A stretch of DNA of 64,000 bases from Desmonostoc muscorum LEGE 12446 (GTDB lineage Bacteria > Cyanobacteriota > Cyanobacteriia > Cyanobacteriales > Nostocaceae). Both the position numbers and the translations under genes were made by a program. Positions 47,963 through 56,768 of the stretch are shown here, piece after piece. The notes under the pieces were generated by a model, which ran no database searches, was not told where the DNA came from, and saw nothing but the letters and a program-made list of their open reading frames with translations. Each line of letters begins with the position of its first letter. Within the stretch, counting starts at the first letter, position 1. The stretch is taken from NCBI RefSeq assembly GCF_015207005.2, contig NZ_JADEXS020000001.1, forward strand, positions 310,001-374,000, read 5' to 3'.

Positions 47963-48622
47963 TTACCAGTAAAAATACCAGGAAATTTTCATATTTTTAG
48001 CGCGACGAAAACATTTACCTGAGGTTAGTAATCGAAAAGTTTCACAAAGATAATTTAATTCTGGTAGCCTGGAATGAAAGATAAATGTAGACACATTAGG
48101 ATAAGTAATTTCTACAATTAATTGTCCAATATTTTTGTGTTCTTTTAAATTGATATAAATTGATGTTGATGCCAAAACTTCTGCTAAAGTTATGGTCAGT
48201 AACTCATTTAAAGCCGTTAATACAACTAGACTACGTTCAGCTGGCTCATGCCGCCAATAAAGCGGTAAATCGATTTGAAAGTATAACTGAGGATTGGACA
48301 CTAGCCAAGGTTCTAATAAACACTCAATAGCTAACGGAAAACTGTCTTGAAGGGATGCCGGAAATAAGCGATCGCTCAGCTGCACCAAAGAGTGATGAAA
48401 ATTGTCAATTTGTTTTAAGCATTCTTGAATTTTTTTATCTGATAAATTCAGATGATCTACTCTTAACAAATCTAAATTGCGACGTATTGTAAAAGATTCC
48501 TGTAACAAATCATCCCGAATTTTCTCTGCTTCCACAAAGAGTTTCATCGACTGCCTAGAAGACCACCATTGCAATGATTGTTGAATTCTCTGATAAGATG
48601 TCAGAAACCGCACTAGGGACAT
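47963..48622 (-). CDS. Degenerate histidine-kinase-like protein
   Basis: The 219-residue protein has no membrane segment. Its N-terminal helix EAEKIRDDLLQESFTIRRNL looks like a NarL-type kinase dimerisation helix (E-R-x-R-I-A-R-E-L-H-D pattern) in which the histidine is replaced. A middle block, VVLTALNELLTITLAEVLAS, sits where the N-box of the ATPase domain would be, without its normal asparagine, and no G-boxes follow. It may be a pseudokinase that tunes the neighbouring two-component pair. This is inferred from pattern only. Confidence 0.55.
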   Translation of the reverse strand: MSLVRFLTSYQRIQQSLQWWSSRQSMKLFVEAEKIRDDLLQESFTIRRNLDLLRVDHLNLSDKKIQECLKQIDNFHHSLVQLSDRLFPASLQDSFPLAIECLLEPWLVSNPQLYFQIDLPLYWRHEPAERSLVVLTALNELLTITLAEVLASTSIYINLKEHKNIGQLIVEITYPNVSTFIFHSRLPELNYLCETFRLLTSGKCFRRAKNMKISWYFYW

Positions 48623-49012
48623 AACGTAGACAATTCAAAGTATAATTTTCGGACACAATTTCAGGCTCACATAATATTGTTATGTCAGCTATTTTAGTAG
48701 CATAAGAAAAAAGTTATATGCAACCCACGGCATATTTATGCCAAAAAAATGCCAACGTGTACAAAATAATTGCCAAAAAGTGCCACGAGAATTTATCAAG
48801 ACTTTATAATGTATCATTAACCCATTTCATATTAAATTTCTCGTAGTTGCTACATTTAAAAAAGACAAAACTCTCTTCCCTGACATAAACAGGGAAGAAG
48901 GAGTTATGATGGGTAAATACTACACATTACATTGATAGGGCAGAATTCAGAATGGGCTACGCCCCGCGGCGCTAACTGAATTCAGAAGTCCTGATTTCTG
49001 ACTTTTTACTTA
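48623..49012. other. Intergenic region between adaptor and kinase-like gene
   Basis: 390 bases without a gene. There is a short hairpin CTTCCCTG...CAGGGAAG at about 48876-48898 and an inverted copy of an interspersed repeat at 48949-48981. A separate promoter for the regulatory genes could lie here. Confidence 0.5.
48949..48981. repeat. Interspersed repeat (AGCGCAGCGGGGCGTAGC type), copy 2, inverted
   Basis: GGGCTACGCCCCGCGGCGCT is the inverse of the repeat seen at 19598-19632 and 50602-50635, with one substitution. It is flanked by GAATTCAG motifs. Confidence 0.65.
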
Positions 49013-50416
49013 TTAAATATCTGTGATTAATCTCGCCTTTCTCAACATAAATTGTAATGCTGTCTCTTCTTGGGAAATAATATTAGCTTTTGCATTCATC
49101 CCTGATTGGATGTGACACTGAAGAGTACCGTTGCCAAATTTTAGCATTTCGGGTTGAATTGTGGCTTCAAAATAACCAGCAACAGCAGTTGATGTAGCTG
49201 CATTGATATTGCTACCCACAGGTGTAATTACATCTGGAGAAATGCCACTGACAACAGCTTTGAGAGTACCATAATCAGGATATGGACAAGCATCAATTCG
49301 CAATTGCACTTTTTGACCAACTGCAACTTTTTGAATTTCTGCGGTAGGAATCATCGCTTTAATCACCAAAGCAGCATTCTGAGGAACAATTTCAGCAATA
49401 GATTCGCTAACACCCACAACTTGACCAGGGTTTCGCAAATTGAGCTTGAGAATTGTACCATCGCTAGTGGCGCGAATAATGCTGTTTTGCAGTTGAGTCT
49501 CGATTTGTTGAAGTTCTTTTTGATATTGCTTGAGTTGGGTTTGCATTTCCACCCGCCGCTGCATTAAAGCTTGTTTTTCTTTGTTTAAAGTAGCGATGGT
49601 TGCTTCACCTCTAGCAATTTCTTGGGAAACGCGTTCTTGGGCGATCGCAATTCTTGCCATACTGGGATTGACTACAGCTAGGGCTGATTGCAGTTTAGCT
49701 TGAGCAATTTCAATAGATATTTTTTCTGATTCAAGTATTAACTTAGTCTGTTCAACAACTAGTTTTTTCTGCTCAAATTCACGCCGACCAATTGCTCCAA
49801 CTTCTGCTAATTGTTCATAGCGATCGCTATCCATTTTAGCAAAGTCTAAATCCGCTTGAGCTTTTTGCAAATTTGCCCTAGCTTTTTGCAAGCTGGCTTG
49901 AGAAACCAACAATTCACTTTGAGTAGCAACTTTTCTTTCTTGATACTCTCGTTCGTTGCGTCCCAAATCTACTTTTGCAGAAGAAACAGTGCGTTCTATG
50001 AATCTTTTTTCAGCCAATATCTGAGTATCTAAAATAGCTACTTGCGAATCAATTTGAATTACTTGTAATCTACTTTGTTCGATATTGCCTTGGAGTTGAC
50101 TTTTTTTGATTTGCAATTGTCGCGTATCCAGACGGGCAATTACTTCTCCTTTTTTAACAACTTGATTTTCTTTCACAAAGATACTTTCAACAGTCCCCTC
50201 CATTTCTGGTTGCACTAGCTTCGTGTCGCCTATGGGACGAACAGTAGCAGCAGTTTCCACCATGACATTGTATTTAATCCATGAAGAAAGAGCGATCGCA
50301 GAACCAATAGTTCCAACGAGAAACACTCCAGCTAAAGATGTCCAAGCACTAATAGGAGGAAGAAATTCATCCTTTTCAAGTGATGGTAGAAACTTTTCAT
50401 TATGGGTGTAAAGCAT
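49013..50416 (-). CDS. HlyD-family adaptor of the peptide exporter
   Basis: The 467-residue protein has a membrane helix (about residues 22-43, WTSLAGVFLVGTIGSAIALS), a lipoyl half (VQPEMEGTVESIFVKENQVV), a long coiled coil (about 100-300) and a second half (IIRATSDGTILKLNLRNPGQ), then a barrel domain. I chose the ATG at 50416, directly after an AGGAG ribosome site; the in-frame ATG at 50503 adds 29 hydrophobic residues with no such site. It is 286 bases after the ABC exporter gene and would form the periplasmic bridge to a TolC-type channel. Confidence 0.9.
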   Translation of the reverse strand: MLYTHNEKFLPSLEKDEFLPPISAWTSLAGVFLVGTIGSAIALSSWIKYNVMVETAATVRPIGDTKLVQPEMEGTVESIFVKENQVVKKGEVIARLDTRQLQIKKSQLQGNIEQSRLQVIQIDSQVAILDTQILAEKRFIERTVSSAKVDLGRNEREYQERKVATQSELLVSQASLQKARANLQKAQADLDFAKMDSDRYEQLAEVGAIGRREFEQKKLVVEQTKLILESEKISIEIAQAKLQSALAVVNPSMARIAIAQERVSQEIARGEATIATLNKEKQALMQRRVEMQTQLKQYQKELQQIETQLQNSIIRATSDGTILKLNLRNPGQVVGVSESIAEIVPQNAALVIKAMIPTAEIQKVAVGQKVQLRIDACPYPDYGTLKAVVSGISPDVITPVGSNINAATSTAVAGYFEATIQPEMLKFGNGTLQCHIQSGMNAKANIISQEETALQFMLRKARLITDI

Positions 50417-50601
50417 ATTTCTCCTAATAATTAAAAAAAAGTAGTCAGAATTCAGAATTAATTTTGTAGAGTTAGCCAATTTAAGAGAATACGTATAGAT
50501 CAATACAGTTTAGAATGAGCAACAAAACCCTCATGTAGAGACGCGATTTATCGCGTCTTCTCTAGACCAATTATCTACACCAATAACCTTATCTGAATTC
50601 T

Positions 50602-50635
50602 GTTAGCGCAGCGGGGCGTAGCTCATTCTGACTCC
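50602..50635. repeat. Interspersed repeat (AGCGCAGCGGGGCGTAGC type), copy 3
   Basis: Same sequence class as 19598-19632, here inside the gap between the exporter and adaptor genes. It is accompanied by repeated CTGAATT/CTGACTC units up to 50700 and a GAGACGCGATTTATCGCGTC inverted repeat near 50537. Confidence 0.7.
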
Positions 50636-50702
50636 TGACTTCTGAATTCTGAATTCTGAATTCTGACTCCTGACTCCTGATTTCTGAATTCTGACTTCTT
50701 CT

Positions 50703-52853
50703 TCAAGGAATCAAAAAGTCTATATGATCTCCTGGTTTTGTTCGCAACTCTTGCAAAGAACCTTCAAGCTTTAACTTACCTTGATCTAGCAATACAATCC
50801 AATCAGCTCGATTAACCACCTTCGGACGGTGAGTAATTAAAATCGTAGTTTTACCCCAACGATGTTTAAATAATTTATCCAAAACTTGTGCTTCACTTAC
50901 CGGATCGAGTCCACCAGTAGATTCATCCAAAATCAAAACTGGCGGATCTGTAACAATCGCTCTTGCTATTGCCAGTCTTTGACGTTGCCCACCAGAAATA
51001 TTTGCACCAAATTCACCTAAAATAGTTTGATATTTGTCAGGCAAATTATTAATAAATTCATCAGCCTCAGCTACTTGACAAGCTCTGACAATTTGCTCAA
51101 AAGTAACCTGGGGTGCGCCTAAGCGAAAGTTTTCCACAATCGAACGACTCCAAAAATGAGGCTCTTGAGGAACAAGAACTACCTGTTGACGTAGACAATC
51201 AAGAGAAAGGTCTTGGATATTATAAAGTCCAATACTAATATTCCCTGATTGCAGTGGATATAACCCAGCAATCAATTTCGCTAAAGTACTTTTACCACAA
51301 CCAGATTTGCCGATAATGGCAACAACTTTGCCACCAGGAATTGTTAAAGAAAAGTTATCTATTAAATCAAGCCGACCAGCATAGTGAAAGTTAATATTGG
51401 TACAAACTATATCAGCATCACAGGGAATTTCAGCAAAAGGCTTTATCTCATCGCCCTCATTTTCCGCAGTGGCATCTATAACTTCGGTGAGCCGTTGTGT
51501 GGCTGTTTTTGCCCGCGTAAATTCCTCGACAAAACTAATTAAAGTTGCAATTAACCCCAGGAAATTACCATTCATTGAGTTAAAAGCAAGCAGTTGACCG
51601 ATGCTGAGGTTTTCTGCTGGATTAATCACTAAATTACCGCCGAACCAAAGCAAAATTACGCCACCAATACCCGCAACCAAGCCAGAAAAAGTATTATTAA
51701 TAATCCCAATTTGAATTGTGCTAAATGTCACGTTTGCCAGACGAGCAAATCGGCTTTGAAATTCGTCCCAAAATTGCGGTCTAGATGTGGTAGTTTTCAG
51801 AGTCAGCGCGCCTTTAAATGTTTCTACTAAAACTCCTTGTGTTTCTGCTTCTTGAACTAAAAGTTCACGAGTTTTTTGGCGCAAAGTCGGCTGGAAGACT
51901 ATAGTAGATAAGCTCATCATCACAGCAATGAAGACAGCAACGGCTGTGAGTTTCCAGCTATAGAAAACCATGAAGCTAAAAGAAATCAGCGCAATAAAAA
52001 ATTGACTTGGTAGAGTGATAATTAAGTTAGCAACTAGCTGATTAATTTGGTTAATATCTCGCAGACGACTAACAATTTCACCGCTACGTCTGGCTTCGTA
52101 ATAAGCAAGGGGTAATCGTAAAATTTGCCGCCCAAATTCCAGAACTAAACCTAATTGCAGACGTTGGGCAAAGTGAGCAATTAAGTTAGATTGTACAAAC
52201 GAAAGACTACGAGAAACAACATTCATTACTACCACAGCGATCGCTACAGTAGTTAGTAATTTTGTATCACCTCGCACCAACACATCATCAGTAAGAATTT
52301 GTAGCAAAAAAGGAGAAGCTAAAGATAACAAACCCAACGTTAAATTCAAAGGCAAAACTTGAGCTAAAATCCCGCGATAAATCCAAACACGTTTGAAAAA
52401 ACGCCAAAAACCGCCGACTTTATCATCCTCTTGGGCAAAAAAGCGTATTGGATCGGGTTCTAATAGAAGTATTAACCAATCTGTCCAGCCTTCCGCTATC
52501 TCTTGCTGAGAAAGATAACGCACACCTACCGCTGGATCTGCAACTAAACATTTTTTACCTTTCTTACCATATAAAACAACCCAGTGATTCCCTTTCCAAT
52601 GAATAATTGCTGGTAGCGGTGCTTCATTCATTCGATTGAGAAGTTCCGGCGAAGTTTTCACTGGACGAGCATTAAACCCAAGCGTTTCTGCTCCACGCTT
52701 CAGCCCCAATAAAGTAGTTCCAAATTGTCCAGTACCTACCGCTTCCCTAATGCGGCTGAGAGTAAAAGTACGTCCGTAATATTTAGCAATAGCAGCAAGA
52801 CAAGCAGCTCCACAATCTTCTTTGCTATGCTGTTTAACAAACTGGTATTTCAT
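50703..52853 (-). CDS. Peptidase-containing ABC exporter (C39 peptidase, PCAT)
   Basis: The 716-residue protein has an N-terminal C39 cysteine peptidase domain (about residues 1-130) with the Q-x5-C active site QHSKEDCGAAC (Cys14), the catalytic histidine in GNHWVVLYG and the aspartate in VADPAVGV. A six-helix ABC transmembrane domain (about 155-435) and an ATPase domain follow, with Walker A GKSGCGKST, signature ISGGQRQRLAIARA and Walker B LILDESTGGLD. Such exporters cut leaders after a double glycine and export the core. The five precursors upstream all carry that site, so they are its likely substrates. Confidence 0.95.
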   Translation of the reverse strand: MKYQFVKQHSKEDCGAACLAAIAKYYGRTFTLSRIREAVGTGQFGTTLLGLKRGAETLGFNARPVKTSPELLNRMNEAPLPAIIHWKGNHWVVLYGKKGKKCLVADPAVGVRYLSQQEIAEGWTDWLILLLEPDPIRFFAQEDDKVGGFWRFFKRVWIYRGILAQVLPLNLTLGLLSLASPFLLQILTDDVLVRGDTKLLTTVAIAVVVMNVVSRSLSFVQSNLIAHFAQRLQLGLVLEFGRQILRLPLAYYEARRSGEIVSRLRDINQINQLVANLIITLPSQFFIALISFSFMVFYSWKLTAVAVFIAVMMSLSTIVFQPTLRQKTRELLVQEAETQGVLVETFKGALTLKTTTSRPQFWDEFQSRFARLANVTFSTIQIGIINNTFSGLVAGIGGVILLWFGGNLVINPAENLSIGQLLAFNSMNGNFLGLIATLISFVEEFTRAKTATQRLTEVIDATAENEGDEIKPFAEIPCDADIVCTNINFHYAGRLDLIDNFSLTIPGGKVVAIIGKSGCGKSTLAKLIAGLYPLQSGNISIGLYNIQDLSLDCLRQQVVLVPQEPHFWSRSIVENFRLGAPQVTFEQIVRACQVAEADEFINNLPDKYQTILGEFGANISGGQRQRLAIARAIVTDPPVLILDESTGGLDPVSEAQVLDKLFKHRWGKTTILITHRPKVVNRADWIVLLDQGKLKLEGSLQELRTKPGDHIDFLIP

Positions 52854-53181
52854 AGGTAAATTACTCTACATAATGACAAATACTGCCGCACCGCAAAAAG
52901 TAAATTACATTTTAAAAAATTTCAAAAATCAAAAATTCAATAATTTTGCAACTTTGAATTGAAGGAAAGCGGTACTAATACTATGAAATTTTTTCAGCCT
53001 GGTGTTATGTTTTTGGAATTACTAAAACTTATTTCTCAACTCTGAATATACTGAACAAAAGATGACCCATATAATTGTATTATTATGGATCATCTGTGGA
53101 AAATTTTGGTTCATTTTATGTTCAAGTGTGCCGATAAATTTATGTCACAGATGCTGAGATTTTAGCCAACACTTCCGTATA
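52854..53181. other. Intergenic region between precursor cluster and exporter
   Basis: 330 AT-rich bases. A terminator-like hairpin for the precursor transcripts lies at 53057-53094 (listed separately). The remainder probably holds the exporter promoter. Confidence 0.5.
53057..53094 (-). terminator. Terminator or attenuator after the precursor genes
   Basis: Read on the minus strand, arms 53094-53084 and 53071-53061 pair with one mismatch, and TTTT follows. It lies downstream of the last precursor and before the exporter, a place where partial termination would give more precursor than exporter. Confidence 0.5.
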
Positions 53182-53433
53182 TTATTTGTATTGATATTGT
53201 AAAAAATCAAGAATGTGATTCACATCTAAAGCCAAAAAAGCTAACCCAGCAGTCTTAATATTTGTAGATCTACCATAAGAACTAGCGATGCTGCCATCTG
53301 GTCCAGAATAACTACTACCACTGAGAATATTTTCACTGGCTTGGTAAAAAGTGGCATTTATTGCAAAATCAGCACCACCAGCTACAATCTCTAGTTGTTC
53401 ATCAGATAAATCTCTAAACAATTCACCAGACAT
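53182..53433 (-). CDS. Double-glycine secreted peptide precursor 1 (closest to exporter)
   Basis: The 83-residue precursor has leader LFRDLSDEQLEIVAGG, cut expected after Gly20. The core begins ADFAINATFYQASENILSGS, with a Ser/Gly-rich centre (GSIASSYGRST), a conserved KTAGLAFLALD segment and a divergent hydrophobic tail. No cysteine is present. It is the most diverged of the five copies. The leader and core resemble peptides that public annotation calls CTB family bacteriocins, which is remembered, not searched. An ACGAGG ribosome site precedes the ATG. Confidence 0.85.
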   Translation of the reverse strand: MSGELFRDLSDEQLEIVAGGADFAINATFYQASENILSGSSYSGPDGSIASSYGRSTNIKTAGLAFLALDVNHILDFLQYQYK

Positions 53434-53481
53434 AGCTGTACACCTCGTAGTTTTAATTCGATGAAATTTTAGGATTAGTTA

Positions 53482-53573
53482 CGTGAGTTCGCATCACCAT
53501 CAGAAACATGGCAAGTTAAGTTTTTAGAATTAAAGACAATTCTTTTTACTCAACTATTTTCATCGAACTCACG
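53482..53573. repeat. Intergenic inverted repeat between precursors 2 and 1
   Basis: CGTGAGTTCG at 53482-53491 and its inverse CGAACTCACG at 53564-53573. The same pair occurs in the intergenic regions further along the cluster. Confidence 0.8.
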
Positions 53574-53605
53574 TATTAATTGATTGCTGTTTTTAGTTGC
53601 TCAAC

Positions 53606-53857
53606 TTAATGGCCATATGCTTCTGAAAGTTCAATAATTTCATGAGCATCCAAGGCTAAAAAAGCTAGTCCAGCAGTTGCAATATTTGTAGAACTGCCGT
53701 TAGAGCTAGCAGCACTACCATGAGGGCCAGAACTGCTTTGGCCATTGAGAACATTTCGGTTTGCTGTATAAAAAGTGGCATTTATTGCAAAATCAACACC
53801 ACCAGCTATAACTTCTAGTTGCTCGTTCGATAAATCTGTAAACAATACGTGAGACAT
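53606..53857 (-). CDS. Double-glycine secreted peptide precursor 2
   Basis: The 83-residue precursor has leader LFTDLSNEQLEVIAGG and core start VDFAINATFYTANRNVLNGQ. A Ser/Gly/Asn-rich block GSAASSNGSST and the conserved IATAGLAFLALD lead to a tail that is longer and more polar (SEAYGH) than in copies 3-4. It is cysteine-free. The upstream ribosome site and spacing match the other copies. Confidence 0.87.
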   Translation of the reverse strand: MSHVLFTDLSNEQLEVIAGGVDFAINATFYTANRNVLNGQSSSGPHGSAASSNGSSTNIATAGLAFLALDAHEIIELSEAYGH

Positions 53858-54037
53858 AGTTAGAAACCTCGTAATTTTGATTGGAAAAACTTGAACTATT
53901 AGTAACTTCAGTTCGGAATTGAGAAGTGGAAATTTGATTTTTTAGTATTAGAGATTTAATCTCTAATTTGCTTTCATCAAATTCACGAATTAGTTCATTG
54001 TCTTTTGGAGTTGCTTAACCTGATAGCTGTATCCTTT

Positions 54038-54271
54038 TTAAATCTGAGGAAGTTCATGAGATCCCAAGGCTAAGAAAGCTAGTCCAGCAGTTGCAATCTC
54101 TGTAGAACTACCGTTAGAGCTAGCAGCACTACCACTGGGGTCAGAACTGCTTTCGCCATTGAGAACATTTTGGTGTGCTGTGTAAAAAGTTGCATCTATT
54201 TGAAAATCAACACCACCAGCTACAACTTCTAGTTGCTCGTTTGATAAATCTGTAAACAATACGTAAGACAT
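54038..54271 (-). CDS. Double-glycine secreted peptide precursor 3
   Basis: The 77-residue precursor has leader LFTDLSNEQLEVVAGG, core start VDFQIDATFYTAHQNVLNGE, block DPSGSAASSNGSSTEIATAG and tail LALGSHELPQI, the last shared exactly with copy 4. It is cysteine-free. The two have probably arisen by recent duplication. Confidence 0.88.
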   Translation of the reverse strand: MSYVLFTDLSNEQLEVVAGGVDFQIDATFYTAHQNVLNGESSSDPSGSAASSNGSSTEIATAGLAFLALGSHELPQI

Positions 54272-54320
54272 AGTTAGAAACCTCGTAATTTTGATGTCAG
54301 AAATTTGAACTATTTAGTAA

Positions 54321-54416
54321 CGTGAGTTCGTGATTGGGAAGTGAGAATTTGATTTTTTAGTATTAGAAATTGTATCTCTAATTGTTTTCCATCAAACTAT
54401 TTTCATCGAACTCACG
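54321..54416. repeat. Intergenic inverted repeat between precursors 4 and 3
   Basis: CGTGAGTTCG at 54321-54330 and CGAACTCACG at 54407-54416, enclosing a smaller hairpin-like TTAGAAATTGTATCTCTAAT. The gap between precursors 3 and 2 has degenerate versions of both arms. Confidence 0.8.
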
Positions 54417-54466
54417 TATTAGTTTATTGCCTTTTTTAGCCGCTTAAACTAATGGCTATATCTTTT

Positions 54467-54700
54467 TTAAATCTGAGGAAGCTCATGAGAACCCAAGGCT
54501 AAGAAAGCTAGTCCAGCAGTTTCAATCTCTGTAGAACTACCGTTAGAGCTAGCAGCGCTACCACTGGGGTCAGAACTGCTTTCGCCATTGAGAACGTTTT
54601 CTTTTCCTGCGAAAAAAGTTGCATCTAGTTGGAAATCAACACCGCCAGCTACAACTTCTAGTTGCTCGTTAGATAATTCTGTAAACAATACGTGAGACAT
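54467..54700 (-). CDS. Double-glycine secreted peptide precursor 4
   Basis: The 77-residue precursor has leader LFTELSNEQLEVVAGG and core VDFQLDATFFAGKENVLNGE with the same tail as copy 3. I chose the ATG at 54700 to match the four other copies, with ACGAGG ten bases upstream. An in-frame ATG 13 codons further upstream would extend the leader in a way no other copy shows. Confidence 0.88.
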   Translation of the reverse strand: MSHVLFTELSNEQLEVVAGGVDFQLDATFFAGKENVLNGESSSDPSGSAASSNGSSTEIETAGLAFLALGSHELPQI

Positions 54701-54749
54701 AGTTAGAAACCTCGTAATTTTGATCTCAGAAATTTGCACTATTTAGTAG

Positions 54750-54845
54750 CGTGAGTTCGTGATTGAGAAGTAGTAATTTGATTTTTTAGTATTAGAGATT
54801 GTATCTCTAATTGATTTTGATCAAACTATTTTCATCGAACTCACG
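54750..54845. repeat. Intergenic inverted repeat between precursors 5 and 4, with inner hairpin
   Basis: Outer arms CGTGAGTTCG (54750-54759) and CGAACTCACG (54836-54845). The inner perfect hairpin ATTAGAGAT/ATCTCTAAT is at 54791-54811. Because the pattern recurs between copies, the duplicated unit is gene plus intergenic region; a cruciform or dimeric regulator site is possible. Confidence 0.8.
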
Positions 54846-54877
54846 TACTAATTCATTGCCTTTTTTAGCTGCTTAAC

Positions 54878-55117
54878 CTAAAATTCAACCTTAGGAATGT
54901 CACTAGCTCCCAATGCTAAGAAAGCTATTCCAGCAGTTTCAATTTGTGTAGAACTACCGTTGGAGCTAGCAGTGCTACCACTGGGATCAGAACTACTTTC
55001 GCCATTGAGAACGTTTTCTTTTGCTGCGAAAAAAGTTGCATCTAGTTGGAAATCAACACCACCAGCTACAACTTCTAGTTGCTCGTTGGATAATTCTGTA
55101 AACAATACGTGAGACAT
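54878..55117 (-). CDS. Double-glycine secreted peptide precursor 5 (promoter-proximal)
   Basis: The 79-residue precursor has leader LFTELSNEQLEVVAGG and core VDFQLDATFFAAKENVLNGE, with block DPSGSTASSNGSSTQIETAG. The tail LALGASDIPKVEF differs from copies 3-4. It is cysteine-free. It lies furthest from the exporter, so it is transcribed first if the cluster is one unit. Confidence 0.88.
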   Translation of the reverse strand: MSHVLFTELSNEQLEVVAGGVDFQLDATFFAAKENVLNGESSSDPSGSTASSNGSSTQIETAGIAFLALGASDIPKVEF

Positions 55118-55772
55118 AGTTAGAAACCTCGTAATTTTGATTTGATGAGATTTGATTTAGCTATTAATTGATTGCCTTTTGATTGGCTGCTCAACTCGTC
55201 GCTTGTTTAATACGATATAGGTCAGTAACTATGTGAGTCATTTGCATTTTCTGCACAGTTAATTACCATGCTAAGAAAAACTTGTTGCACGATTAAGCTA
55301 GTAGTCTGTCTGAAAAATACGCCTATATAAAAGTTCTATTTTTATACTCTGCCTTGAGGATGATTATTCACAAAAGGCGTTAGGGCAGCACAGCTATACA
55401 CCCCTAATACCTCTTGGCTCTTTATTCTTGCTCATGATTCGTTTAATGTTAAAGTCCCTTGGTAACCAAAATCACTTCGCCAAATCAAAAATCCTCTTAC
55501 CAATGTTGCGATTTTAGTTACAATACTCAATGAAATTAGGTTAGCGATCGCTTTATATCATCTTTCCCTAATCACCGTTCAAAAAATTCTTTGCGTCCCG
55601 CCGTCAGTTGCAATGATACAGCGTATTTCAGGTAAAGGAAGTACACGGGTAGGGGCACAACATGTTCCCTACAATTATCTGTACCTCACGCCTGTTGCAA
55701 TTCGCTGTCAGTCTTCAACTGCACATGATACGACGTGTGCCAATATCATTTGAGTTGTTAATTCCTGTAGTT
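55118..55772. other. Intergenic region upstream of the precursor cluster
   Basis: About 650 bases. It should hold the promoter of the precursor cluster (minus strand) and of the YihY gene (plus strand). A degenerate copy of the ACAGCT-centred palindrome lies near 55378-55412. No gene is supported. Confidence 0.5.
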
Positions 55773-56672
55773 ATGTTCAAGCCTCGTTTTGTCCGGTTCT
55801 TTCGTCACCTCAATTGGCGCACGCTGAAAAAAACTTTCGCCAGGACAATTGAAAGACGACTTTTGGGACTAGCCTCGGAAATTGCTTTCAATGCCATGTT
55901 ATCGTTGTTTCCAGCGATTTTGGCTTTGGTTACAGCCATTGGCTTATTGGCAGAATCTTTACAAAACACTTTTAAAGAACTGGCAGTGCAACTGAGTCAA
56001 GTTTTACCCGAACAAGCTTTGGTTCTGATTCGTGATTTTGCCACTAAAGAAATTACTAATTCCAAAAACACTGGCTTATTTTCTCTGAGCTTTGTATTAG
56101 CAATTTGGACTGCTTCTGGCGCGGTGAGTACTGCAATGACAGCCCTCGACCAAATCCATCAAATTCCTCCAGAAAAAATGCGCCCTTTTTGGAAAGCCAA
56201 GCTTGTTTCTCTGGGATTAACAATCGGTACTATGTTGCTTTTGGTGTTGGCTTCTTTTTTAGTGTTTACCAGCGATTGGCTGTTGGGAATGGTAGCACGT
56301 GAAAATGCTTCTTTAATCTTCTTGTTCGATATTTGGCAGCTCTTACGCTGGCCTTTAGCTTTAGGTATTGTTGCTTTTGCTTTTGGCTTTCTCTATCGCT
56401 ACGGGCCTAGTGTCTGGAACTCAGGCACACCAATGATGCCTGGAGCAATTTTAGCAGCTGTTTTTTGGGCTATGTTATCTGCCCTATTTCGGCTTTATGT
56501 AGCGAACTTTGGGAATTATAATAAAGTATATGGTGCTGTTGGGGCTGTGATAGTTTTAATGCTCTGGCTATCAATGAGCGCTGCTGTTTTGTTAATCGGC
56601 GACCAGTTGAACGTGATTGTCGGCGAAGATATGCGCCCAAAACCACAGTCGCAATCTGCCGAAAAATATTAA
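55773..56672 (+). CDS. YihY/BrkB family inner-membrane protein
   Basis: The 299-residue protein has six predicted membrane helices and the family blocks RRLLGLASEIAFNAMLSLFP, IWTASGAVSTAMTALDQIH and YNKVYGAVGAVIVLMLWLSM. I chose the ATG at 55773. An earlier in-frame start at 55662 adds 37 residues without family resemblance. The family was once called ribonuclease BN in error, and its true role is unknown. Confidence 0.9.
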   Translation: MFKPRFVRFFRHLNWRTLKKTFARTIERRLLGLASEIAFNAMLSLFPAILALVTAIGLLAESLQNTFKELAVQLSQVLPEQALVLIRDFATKEITNSKNTGLFSLSFVLAIWTASGAVSTAMTALDQIHQIPPEKMRPFWKAKLVSLGLTIGTMLLLVLASFLVFTSDWLLGMVARENASLIFLFDIWQLLRWPLALGIVAFAFGFLYRYGPSVWNSGTPMMPGAILAAVFWAMLSALFRLYVANFGNYNKVYGAVGAVIVLMLWLSMSAAVLLIGDQLNVIVGEDMRPKPQSQSAEKY

Positions 56673-56768
56673 AAAATATTAATTAGTAAATCTTGGAAGA
56701 AACTTTTGCAAAAGCTCAATAGAGGAGTAAAATGTCTAACGATTCAATACAAATAAGCGATCGCTTTC

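Noticed and set aside
53182..55117. Precursors as nif11-, lanthipeptide- or microviridin-type RiPPs
   Set aside because: The cores have no cysteine, the leaders do not match the nif11 type, and no ATP-grasp or lanthionine synthetase gene is adjacent.
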